33,257 nt of DNA from Chitinophagaceae bacterium. GTDB lineage: Bacteria; Bacteroidota; Bacteroidia; Cytophagales; JASGCU01. The stretch's first letter is position 1; the number at the start of each line of letters is the position of its first letter. The notes under the pieces are model-generated. The model did no database searches, was not told the DNA's origin, and saw only the letters and a list, made by a program, of their open reading frames with translations. The position numbers were made by a program, and so were the translations under genes. Below are positions 26,634 through 33,257 of this stretch, in pieces. Where the stretch lies: positions 30,484 to 63,740 of the forward strand of contig JASGCU010000004.1 in assembly GCA_030053935.1 (NCBI GenBank). Reading direction: 5' to 3'.

Positions 26634-29447
26634 ATGGATTCAGAGGAAAAATTTGAAAGTTTAAGTCATAAGAAGTATATCCTTATTAAGGGGGCGCGGG
26701 TAAATAATCTTAAGAATATAGATGTATTTATTCCTCGCAATAAATTAGTTGTTATTACGGGAGTTTCGGGTTCGGGGAAGTCTTCTCTTGCTTTTGATAC
26801 TTTGTTTGCAGAGGGACAGAGAAAGTATGTAGAAAGTTTAAATAGTTATATAAGACAATTTTTGGGGAAATTAGAGAAACCTGATGTGGATTATATCAAG
26901 GGTATTTCTCCGGCGATAGCGATAGAACAAAAAGTGGGGAGTGTCAATCCCAATTCTACGGTTGGTACTATTACAGAAATATATGAGTATATGAAAATGC
27001 TTTTTACACGTATAGGAGAAACAATTTCTCCGATAAGCGGGGAAAAAGTTACACGAGATAGTGTAACCTCGGTTGTAGATTGGATTTGTAGTTTTCCGGA
27101 TGGAGAAAAAGTAATTATTACCTATTTTTTAAAGATAAAAGAAGGAAGAACTCTTGCTGATGAATTACGGATTCTTTTGGGAAAAGGATTTACAAGGGTT
27201 GTTATAAACGGAGAATTTGTATCTATAGAAGAGTTATTAGAAGAGAATGTTCATTTGACAGAAAGTGCTATAGAGGTATTAGTAGATAGAGTTTCTGTAT
27301 CTAGAGAAGAAGGATGGGTGTTTCGGGTTTCCGACTCTATTCAAACGGCTTTTTATGAGGGTGAGGGGCGATGTTCTGTGGACATATTGGGTATTATAAA
27401 AAAGGAATTTTCGGATGTTTTTGAAAGAGATGGAATGGTATTTGAGGAGCCGTCTCTTAATTTTTTTAGTTTTAATAATGCGTATGGTATTTGTAAAAAA
27501 TGTGATGGAAAAGGGAGTTTTATTGGTATAGATGAGAACCTCGTTATTCCTGATAAAAGTTTATCTGTAGCTGGCAATGCTGTGGATCCTTGGAATAAAG
27601 AGAAGCATAAAAAATGGTTTTCAACCTTTATGAAAAATGCTCTGAACGTCCAATTTCCACTTCTAAGCCCTTACAATACATTAACCGAATCAGAGAAAAA
27701 AATACTATGGCAAGGGGATTCAAAATTTGAGATAGAAGGTATAGATTCCTTTTTTAAAGGATTAGAACAAGATGCTTATTATAATTCTTATGATAGAACA
27801 TTTTTTATGAAATATAAAAATAAAATAGTATGTCCTGATTGCAATGGGTCGCGATTAAGAAAGGATGCAGGATACGTAAAAATTAACGGAACCTCATTGA
27901 TAGACCTGTGTATGATTTCTATAGATTCATTGTCTGCTTTTTTTGATAATCTTGTTTTAAGGGAATATGACAAAAAAGTATCCTATAGGATTTTAATAGA
28001 AATACAACAAAGATTGCAATATCTTCGCTACGTGGGCTTAGGATATTTGACAATTCAGCGTTCAGCAAATACTTTATCGGGAGGAGAACTTCAGCGGATA
28101 AAGTTATCTACTGCTTTGGGAAGTGCGTTAGTAGGTTCTTTGTATGTGTTAGACGAGCCGAGTATTGGTCTCCATCCAAAAGATACCGTAAATTTAGTGC
28201 AGGTATTAAAAAAACTAAGAGATATAGGGAATACAGTAGTAGTAGTAGAACATGAGGAGGAAGTTATGAGGGCATCAGATAGTATTATAGATATAGGTCC
28301 GGATGCGGGAGTTTTAGGAGGAAATTTAGTGTTTCAAGGAGTATGGGATGATTTATTACAAGAAAAAAAGTCGCATACGGGTAGGTTTTTGAGTGGTAAA
28401 GATTGTATAGAAGTACCTAAGAGAAGAAGAAAATGGGATAGTTCTGTAGATATTTATGATGCTCGTGAAAATAATCTCAAAAATATACATGTGAAAATTC
28501 CATTGCATATTATGACCGTCATCACAGGAGTGAGTGGTTCGGGAAAATCTACATTAGTAAAGCAGATTTTGAAACCTGCTTTGGAAAAAAATGCGGGAAG
28601 AAATCCTGATATTATAGGAAAATACGATAGAATAGTGGTAAATCCTCACAGAATATTACAGGTAGAAATGGTTGACCAGAATTCTATAGGTGTCTCTTCC
28701 CGCTCAAACCCTGTCTCGTATATGGAAGCATACGATGCCATTCGGGTTATATTTTCAGATCAACCTCTCTCCAAACAACAGAATTTTTATCCAGGAATGT
28801 TTTCTTTTAATGTATTAGGTGGACGATGTGAGACCTGTATGGGAGAAGGATTTATAAAAATTGAAATGCAGTTTATGGCGGATGTAAAAATTACTTGTGA
28901 AGAATGTAACGGGAAAAGGTTTAAAGAAGCAATTCTCGGGGTTACTTATAAGGAAAAAAATATCTACGAAGTTCTCAATATGACCGTAGATGAAGCGATA
29001 GAATATTTTTCGGATAAAAAGAACATTCTTGGCAAATTAAAACCCTTGCAAGATGTAGGATTAGGATATTTGCGGTTAGGTCAACCATCAAGTACTTTAT
29101 CGGGTGGGGAAGCACAAAGGTTAAAACTTGCTTATTTTATAACAGAAAAGAAAAATTATGAAAATACGTTTTTCATTTTTGATGAGCCCACTACGGGATT
29201 ACACTTTCATGATATAAAAAAACTGATGAAAGCTCTCAATATTTTAGTGGATATGGGTAGCACCGTTCTTATTATAGAGCATAATGTAGAAGTTATAAAA
29301 TGTGCGGATTGGATTATTGATTTAGGTCCGGAGGCAGGAGAAAAAGGTGGACATATTTGCTTTCAAGGAACTCCTGAAAATATGATATTATTAGAGAATA
29401 ATCATACAGCTCATTTTCTCAAGCAAAAACTTATTGAGAAAAAGTAA
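26634..29447 (+). CDS. uvrA: Excinuclease ABC subunit UvrA
   Basis: A 937-residue UvrA, the damage-recognition ATPase of nucleotide excision repair. First ATPase: Walker [21 protein letters not shown] (from residue 43), signature [17 protein letters not shown], Walker [14 protein letters not shown]. Second ATPase: [15 protein letters not shown], signature [11 protein letters not shown], Walker [13 protein letters not shown]. Cysteine clusters CKKC/CPDC and CETC/CEEC form the zinc modules. The frame is complete and of normal length. It is a single gene with an upstream intergenic region containing inverted repeats, and converges on the bestrophin-like gene. Confidence 0.98.
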   Translation: MDSEEKFESLSHKKYILIKGARVNNLKNIDVFIPRNKLVVITGVSGSGKSSLAFDTLFAEGQRKYVESLNSYIRQFLGKLEKPDVDYIKGISPAIAIEQKVGSVNPNSTVGTITEIYEYMKMLFTRIGETISPISGEKVTRDSVTSVVDWICSFPDGEKVIITYFLKIKEGRTLADELRILLGKGFTRVVINGEFVSIEELLEENVHLTESAIEVLVDRVSVSREEGWVFRVSDSIQTAFYEGEGRCSVDILGIIKKEFSDVFERDGMVFEEPSLNFFSFNNAYGICKKCDGKGSFIGIDENLVIPDKSLSVAGNAVDPWNKEKHKKWFSTFMKNALNVQFPLLSPYNTLTESEKKILWQGDSKFEIEGIDSFFKGLEQDAYYNSYDRTFFMKYKNKIVCPDCNGSRLRKDAGYVKINGTSLIDLCMISIDSLSAFFDNLVLREYDKKVSYRILIEIQQRLQYLRYVGLGYLTIQRSANTLSGGELQRIKLSTALGSALVGSLYVLDEPSIGLHPKDTVNLVQVLKKLRDIGNTVVVVEHEEEVMRASDSIIDIGPDAGVLGGNLVFQGVWDDLLQEKKSHTGRFLSGKDCIEVPKRRRKWDSSVDIYDARENNLKNIHVKIPLHIMTVITGVSGSGKSTLVKQILKPALEKNAGRNPDIIGKYDRIVVNPHRILQVEMVDQNSIGVSSRSNPVSYMEAYDAIRVIFSDQPLSKQQNFYPGMFSFNVLGGRCETCMGEGFIKIEMQFMADVKITCEECNGKRFKEAILGVTYKEKNIYEVLNMTVDEAIEYFSDKKNILGKLKPLQDVGLGYLRLGQPSSTLSGGEAQRLKLAYFITEKKNYENTFFIFDEPTTGLHFHDIKKLMKALNILVDMGSTVLIIEHNVEVIKCADWIIDLGPEAGEKGGHICFQGTPENMILLENNHTAHFLKQKLIEKK

Positions 29448-29593
29448 AAAAATATACTGTTTCATTACTAATAAGTGTAAAATTGAATATTTCTGTAAAA
29501 TAGATTTCCGGAGGAGAATCAATTGTAATATTTAAAATGTAAATTTACAGAACCAACTTAAAAAATGGTAGAAGCTTATTTTTTTACTGATCT

Positions 29594-29633
29594 AAATGCT
29601 ATTAAGTAAAGGGATAAGATGATAATAGCATTT
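29594..29633. terminator. Stem-loop between converging uvrA and bestrophin-like genes
   Basis: AAATGCTATTA (29594-29604) and TAATAGCATTT (29623-29633) form a perfect 11-bp stem with an 18-base loop. It overlaps the stop codon of the minus-strand bestrophin-like gene and lies 147 bases after uvrA. No T-run follows on either strand, so it is not a classic terminator. It may act as a two-way end or protect the 3' ends. Confidence 0.4.
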
Positions 29634-30525
29634 ATTGTGCGTAAAATGTTTGTATAGGAATTGGGTTTGGAATATCTTCATCTTGTATAAGTTGTTTCAT
29701 ATTTATTTCTATATTTCTTGCAATAGTTGTAACCGCTGTATCCGTAGGGATATTGCTAAAAGGGTCTTGTAAATGCTTCGCTGATTTTTCTAATAGAAAG
29801 AACGCAAGTGTGATAGATAACAAGAGTGTTAATTCGAAGTATATTGGAGTATTTTTTAAAGCTATAGAAAGGGTAACAGTAAAAAGATATATAAACCAGT
29901 GTAAAAATTTGCGATATGTGGTGGGAAATACTGTTGATTTAATCCTTTCACACATTCCCATTTGGTCACAAAAGGTTGTCATTATTTTACTTATTTCTAT
30001 AAGAGTAAAAGTATTGAGATTTCCATTTTTTTTTAAGAGGGCAAGGTGGAAATTATTTTTTTGGAGTATTGCGAGGGGTTTATTATTATGTTGTTGTATA
30101 GATATAAAATCTTCTTCTGTTAGGTATTTTTCAATATTTTCTGTTGGATTTTGTCCTCTGAGTGTTTGTCCTAAGGAGTATAACCAAGCTATATGTCTGT
30201 ATACTATTGTTTTTATTTCTGCTTTATTTTCTGTTTCCATAAATAGTTGGAGCTGGAGGGTAAGATTTCTGCTGTTATTTACTATTCCTCCCCAGATTTT
30301 TCTTGCTTCCCACCATCTATCGTAGGATTGATTTATTTTAAAGGAGAGAATGACTGATATAGCAGTACCTATAAAAGCGGGTATTCCTATTGGCATATCA
30401 GGAATTTTATTTTGGAATATATCTGTGAGGAAAGAGGTAGATATTCCTATTATAAAAATGTAGATAAAATCCATTTTTATTTTGTTAAAAACATAATTTA
30501 TCGGTATGTGTTTATCTAATAACAT
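29632..30525 (-). CDS. Bestrophin-family ion channel
   Basis: A 297-residue inner-membrane protein of the bestrophin/RFP-TM family (YneE-like). Membrane segments are near residues 20-37, 43-60 and in the C-terminal half (about 210-245). The signature is ILSFKINQSYDRWWEARKIW followed by GGIVNNSRNL. The C-terminus contains DPFSNIPTDTAVTTIARNIE, the usual family end. Bacterial members form pentameric ion channels that are often cation-selective. It starts 32 bases downstream of the tRNA gene on the same strand, so it may be reached by read-through. Confidence 0.9.
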   Translation of the reverse strand: MLLDKHIPINYVFNKIKMDFIYIFIIGISTSFLTDIFQNKIPDMPIGIPAFIGTAISVILSFKINQSYDRWWEARKIWGGIVNNSRNLTLQLQLFMETENKAEIKTIVYRHIAWLYSLGQTLRGQNPTENIEKYLTEEDFISIQQHNNKPLAILQKNNFHLALLKKNGNLNTFTLIEISKIMTTFCDQMGMCERIKSTVFPTTYRKFLHWFIYLFTVTLSIALKNTPIYFELTLLLSITLAFFLLEKSAKHLQDPFSNIPTDTAVTTIARNIEINMKQLIQDEDIPNPIPIQTFYAQ

Positions 30526-30557
30526 ATTTTTTTATTATATATTTTTATTTTATAAAG

Positions 30558-30631
30558 TGGGCCCACAAGGACTTGAACCTTGCACCCCCTGATTATGAGT
30601 CAGATGCTCTAACCGACTGAGCTATGGGCCC
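30558..30631 (-). tRNA. tRNA with CAU anticodon, probably tRNA-Ile2 (lysidine-modified)
   Basis: A 74-base cloverleaf on the minus strand. The acceptor stem is GGGCCCA with TGGGCCC and discriminator A; the D arm is GCTC-AGTCGGTTA-GAGC; the anticodon stem TCTGA/TCAGG encloses loop CTCATAA (anticodon CAT); the T arm is CAAGG-TTCAAGT-CCTTG. CCA is not encoded. The anticodon fits elongator Met or Ile2. The acceptor pairs C4-G69 and C5-G68 are known recognition features of TilS in E. coli tRNA-Ile2, so I favour Ile2. A possible minus-strand -7 box TACTTTTG lies at 30674-30667. Confidence 0.93.
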
Positions 30632-31038
30632 TCTATTTTTATATATATTGTTTATTAAAAAACATTCAAAAGTATTTTTAAATTTGTTTACTAAATGTTT
30701 ATCAAAATAGAATAATGTAAAATTACTCTTTTTTTTTCTTTTTTCCAATAAATATATTTTTTTGCGTTTTTTTTTTTAAAAATAAGAGATTTTATTAAAA
30801 ATACCTCTTAAAAATTTATTAATGTCAATTTTTATGTGCTAAATTAAAAAAACACGATTACATAAGTATGAGTTACCCTGAGAAGTTTTTCTTAGTTTAT
30901 TGTTTGAAAATATATCCAAAATATTTGTAATTATTATTTTTTGAGTGCACTCCGAAAAGTCACTTTTAGTAGATTTATAATTTTGTAATTATTTGATTAT
31001 TCATAGTTTTATTTTTTTATTAATGGGAGTATCTTTTT
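30632..31038. other. 407-base gene-free gap between tRNA and folC
   Basis: No gene is supported here. It contains long T and A runs (30741-30790), a weak minus-strand hairpin (TAAGAG/CTCTTA, 30783-30810) followed by five T that could terminate the folC message, the exact palindrome GAGTGCACTC (30943-30952), and right after it TCCGAAAAGT with ACTTTT (30951-30967), a 6+1+6 inverted repeat. The TCCGAAAAGT motif recurs at 6568-6577. Confidence 0.4.
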
Positions 31039-32331
31039 TTATAAATTATCTACTTCTGCTACCATAAAAGTACTTCCTCCAATAAATATCATATCTGTTT
31101 TTTTTGCTCTTTTTTTGGCTTCGGATATGGCGGCATTGACATCACTTGCGAGTTCTCCCTGCAATCCGTTTTGTATTGCTTCGGATAATAAAATATTTTT
31201 ATCTAAAGCTCGGGGTATATTTGCTTGGGTAAAAAAATAGTAAGCATTTTTAGGAAGAATAGACCATATAGCATCTCGTTTTTTTTCTTTCACCATACCA
31301 AAAATAATAAAAAGATTCTCAAACGTTTCTAAAGAAATTTGTTTGAGAACTTCTTCTATTCCTGATTCGTTATGCCCTATATCTGCTATCATGAGCGGGG
31401 ATTCTTGTATAATTTGCCATCTTCCTTTGAGTCCTGTAGTATTTTTTACTTCTTTTAATCCGTTGACTATGGCAGTATCGGGGATAGAGGTATTTTTTTT
31501 TCTCAGTTGGTATATGGTTTCTAAAATGCCTGGAATATTTTTTAAATAAAAAAGTCCATTTATATCTGTTTCTAAATTTTGAAAAAGCATCTCATTGTCA
31601 ATAAAAACATCGGAGGTTTGGTTCTTGTGAGAATATGTTTTTCTCATCACTTTATATGCATCGGTGGTAAATATAATGTCAGCGTTATGTTCTTGTGCTT
31701 TTTTTTGAAAAATATCTCTTAAAAAAGGTTGTTCTACTCCGATGATAACAGGGGTGTTGTCTTTTATGATACCTGCTTTTTCTCCTGCAATGAGTTCTAA
31801 GGTATCTCCAAGTACTTCGGTATGGTCATAGCCAATGGAAGTGATGAGAGAAACTTCGGGATTAATAATATTAGTAGAATCTAAGCGTCCTCCTAATCCT
31901 GTTTCTATAACTGCAAAGTCCACTTTTTCTTGGGCAAAATAGCTGAATGCCATTGCAACTGTCATTTCAAAAAAACTGGGTTTGATATTATCTAATAAGG
32001 ATTTATGAGTATTTACAAAGGTGGTTATGTAGGATGTAGGGATTTCTTTTCCATTTATTTTTATTCGTTCTGTAAAGCTTTTGAGATGGGGAGAGGTGTA
32101 AAGTCCTGTTTTGTAATGTGCTTTTTGCAGAATAGAGGCAATAGAGTGAGCAGTACTGCCTTTTCCATTAGTGCCTGCTATATGAATGGGTCGCCATTTT
32201 TTATGTGGATTTTCTAATGCTTCGCAGAGGAGTATGGTATTGGTTAAGTTTTTTTTAATAGCACTATTGCCTTCTCGTTGGTACATCGGAAGGTTTTTAT
32301 AGAGATATTCTAATACTTCTATATAGTCCAT
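31039..32331 (-). CDS. folC: Folylpolyglutamate/dihydrofolate synthase
   Basis: A 430-residue Mur-ligase-fold enzyme that adds glutamate to dihydropteroate and to folates. The P-loop is IHIAGTNGKGSTAHSIASIL (about residues 49-68), followed by GLYTSPHLKSFTERIKING, AVIETGLGGRLDSTN, and SIGYDHTEVLGDTLELIAGE with KAGI. The C-terminal domain has LKGRWQIIQESPLMIADIGH. All are standard for FolC. It starts 27 bases after the TonB-like gene and is probably cotranscribed with it. Whether both synthase activities are present cannot be told from sequence alone. Confidence 0.96.
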   Translation of the reverse strand: MDYIEVLEYLYKNLPMYQREGNSAIKKNLTNTILLCEALENPHKKWRPIHIAGTNGKGSTAHSIASILQKAHYKTGLYTSPHLKSFTERIKINGKEIPTSYITTFVNTHKSLLDNIKPSFFEMTVAMAFSYFAQEKVDFAVIETGLGGRLDSTNIINPEVSLITSIGYDHTEVLGDTLELIAGEKAGIIKDNTPVIIGVEQPFLRDIFQKKAQEHNADIIFTTDAYKVMRKTYSHKNQTSDVFIDNEMLFQNLETDINGLFYLKNIPGILETIYQLRKKNTSIPDTAIVNGLKEVKNTTGLKGRWQIIQESPLMIADIGHNESGIEEVLKQISLETFENLFIIFGMVKEKKRDAIWSILPKNAYYFFTQANIPRALDKNILLSEAIQNGLQGELASDVNAAISEAKKRAKKTDMIFIGGSTFMVAEVDNL

Positions 32332-32358
32332 ATACGATTATTTTTTTGGTAGTTATTT

Positions 32359-33135
32359 CTATTTTGCAGTAATTAGGAAAGTAATTTTTCCTATTGATTC
32401 TTTGTTTTTTAAGCTTTCTGGGGAGGTGGGGCTAAAGGTAAGTTTTTCTATTGTTTCTTTATATATTTTTTCTACTTCGGGAGATACGTTGGATTCTAAT
32501 GTTTTAACAGAAATGATATATCCGTCACTGTCTATTTTTATTTCAAAGATGATTTTTCCGCTTTCGTGACTTTTTTCTTCGGGTTTTGGTAGTTCATCCC
32601 ATATCCAGCCGGTTATATCCAAAGAAGACGCATTAGGATTTCCCTTTTTGCTCTGTGCTTTTGTGTCATTGTCGTAGAGTCCTTTTTCATCAATAATGGG
32701 TTGCTTTGTCTCCGTTTTCTTTTCTGTCACTTCTTTGGTATTGTTCGGGATTGGTTTTTCGTTTTCTTTTGTTTCTGTCTTTGCTTCGGGCTTTAGCTCT
32801 GCTTGTATGTCCTTTGCTTCGGGGATAGCCTTATCAAGAGGAATCTCTGATTCGGTTTCTGTGGGAGCATCTGTGGATTCTTCGGGAGTAGGTTCATCGA
32901 CAGAATGGGTAGGAGTGGCTTCTGTATTTATATCCGTAATTTCTTTGTTTTGGGGGATTTCTTGAGCAGAATAATTTGCTTCTCCTTCCGTGTCCAAAGC
33001 AATATCTATACCATACTGCTCTATGGGTGGGTCGGGAGGTGTCCACGCTATATACAGAGTAAGGAGTATAAGAAAAAGACAATGCAATGCAAAAGAAATA
33101 AAAAAAGCTATGCTTTCATTTTTAGGTCTGTTCAT
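32359..33135 (-). CDS. TonB-like energy transducer
   Basis: A 258-residue protein with an N-terminal membrane anchor (about 10-30: FFISFALHCLFLILLTLYIA). A long Pro/Glu/Lys/Thr-rich linker follows (about 50-165) that can span the periplasm. The small C-terminal domain (about 170-258: GKIIFEIKIDSDGYIISVKT, then KLTFSPTSPESLKNKESIGK) resembles the TonB C-terminal fold. It likely transmits proton-motive force from ExbB/ExbD to outer-membrane receptors or plays a TonB-like structural role. The C-terminal domain is divergent, so the call is at family level. exbB/exbD are not in the window. Confidence 0.8.
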   Translation of the reverse strand: MNRPKNESIAFFISFALHCLFLILLTLYIAWTPPDPPIEQYGIDIALDTEGEANYSAQEIPQNKEITDINTEATPTHSVDEPTPEESTDAPTETESEIPLDKAIPEAKDIQAELKPEAKTETKENEKPIPNNTKEVTEKKTETKQPIIDEKGLYDNDTKAQSKKGNPNASSLDITGWIWDELPKPEEKSHESGKIIFEIKIDSDGYIISVKTLESNVSPEVEKIYKETIEKLTFSPTSPESLKNKESIGKITFLITAK

Positions 33136-33155
33136 AAAAAAATGCGTTTGTGATA

Positions 33156-33183
33156 CAAAATTAAAAAAATAAATATATACAAA
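33156..33183 (-). promoter_or_regulatory. Possible Bacteroidota-type promoter of the TonB-like gene
   Basis: On the minus strand, TTTG (33183-33180) and TAATTTTG (33163-33156) match the -33 TTTG and -7 TAnnTTTG consensus of Bacteroidota sigma-ABfr promoters. The spacer is 16 bases, slightly short. The start codon is about 20 bases further on, giving a short leader. In such AT-rich DNA chance matches are common. Confidence 0.35.
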
Positions 33184-33216
33184 TTAAAAATAATAATCCC
33201 AATTCCCAAAACTTAT

Positions 33217-33257
33217 ATGATAAAAAAAACAATTCCTACCACTATTTATCCTTCTTC
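33217..33257 (+). CDS. Possible 5' end of a divergent gene cut by the window edge
   Basis: An ATG at 33217 opens a frame that stays open to the last base: MIKKTIPTTIYPS. It diverges from the TonB-like gene. Only 13 codons are visible, so no function can be given, and it may be a chance frame. Confidence 0.3.
   Translation, partial: MIKKTIPTTIYPS

Noticed and set aside
32696-32965. Plus-strand ORF rich in Ser/Val/Gly opposite the TonB-like gene
   Set aside because: It is the antisense shadow of the Pro/Glu/Thr-rich linker of the TonB-like protein.

Overview
This window is a single contiguous piece of an AT-rich Bacteroidota chromosome, most likely from the Cytophagales/Flavobacteriia side of the phylum. 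The evidence is a full-length SprA (the outer-membrane channel of the type IX secretion system), a GldH-type gliding lipoprotein, a fused LpxC/FabZ protein, the long three-domain form of IspG, a DUF3276 (PUR-alpha-like) protein, a DUF4199 protein, menaquinone synthesis (MenB) and methylmalonyl-CoA mutase. Start codons generally follow A/T-rich stretches rather than clear Shine-Dalgarno sites, which is usual in this phylum.

Layout. 1-1.4 kb: an efflux/secretion membrane-fusion protein ending at a terminator-like hairpin. 1.5-1.9 kb: a frameshifted remnant of a PD-(D/E)XK (Rpn-type) transposase/nuclease. 1.9-3.5 kb (minus): gldH, pnuC and a NadR-type kinase. 3.7-6.5 kb (plus): lpxC/fabZ, lpxA and miaE. 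6.6-8.2 kb (minus): a Tat-exported sugar isomerase-like protein and a HupE/UreJ-type membrane protein. 8.6-17.9 kb (plus): the 2378-residue sprA, then ispG. 18.0-20.6 kb (minus): mutA, then a PorV/PorQ-like outer-membrane protein. 20.98-26.3 kb (minus): rpmH plus a free-methionine-sulfoxide reductase, and upstream an eight-gene run: DUF4199, menB, SPOR lipoprotein, yidD, carboxypeptidase-regulatory-like protein, coiled-coil protein, trxA and DUF3276, closed by two tandem terminators. 26.6-29.4 kb (plus): uvrA. 29.6-33.1 kb (minus): a bestrophin-type channel, a CAU-anticodon tRNA (probably tRNA-Ile2), folC and a TonB-like protein.

How the genes fit together. Much of the window serves the cell envelope: lipid A synthesis (lpxC/fabZ, lpxA), type IX secretion and gliding (sprA, gldH, PorV-like protein), TonB energy transduction, SPOR and YidD. 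PnuC with the neighbouring kinase forms a nicotinamide riboside uptake-and-trap route to NAD. The rest is housekeeping: uvrA, folC, ispG, trxA, rpmH and a tRNA.

I found no CRISPR array, phage, secondary-metabolite cluster or clearly new multi-gene system. The most interesting material is non-coding or decayed: the transposase remnant, a 52-codon ORF remnant overlapping a perfect 19-bp palindrome upstream of sprA, a 111-bp inverted-repeat element that may be a MITE, a shared intergenic motif, tandem terminators, and a sharp strand-composition switch inside sprA.
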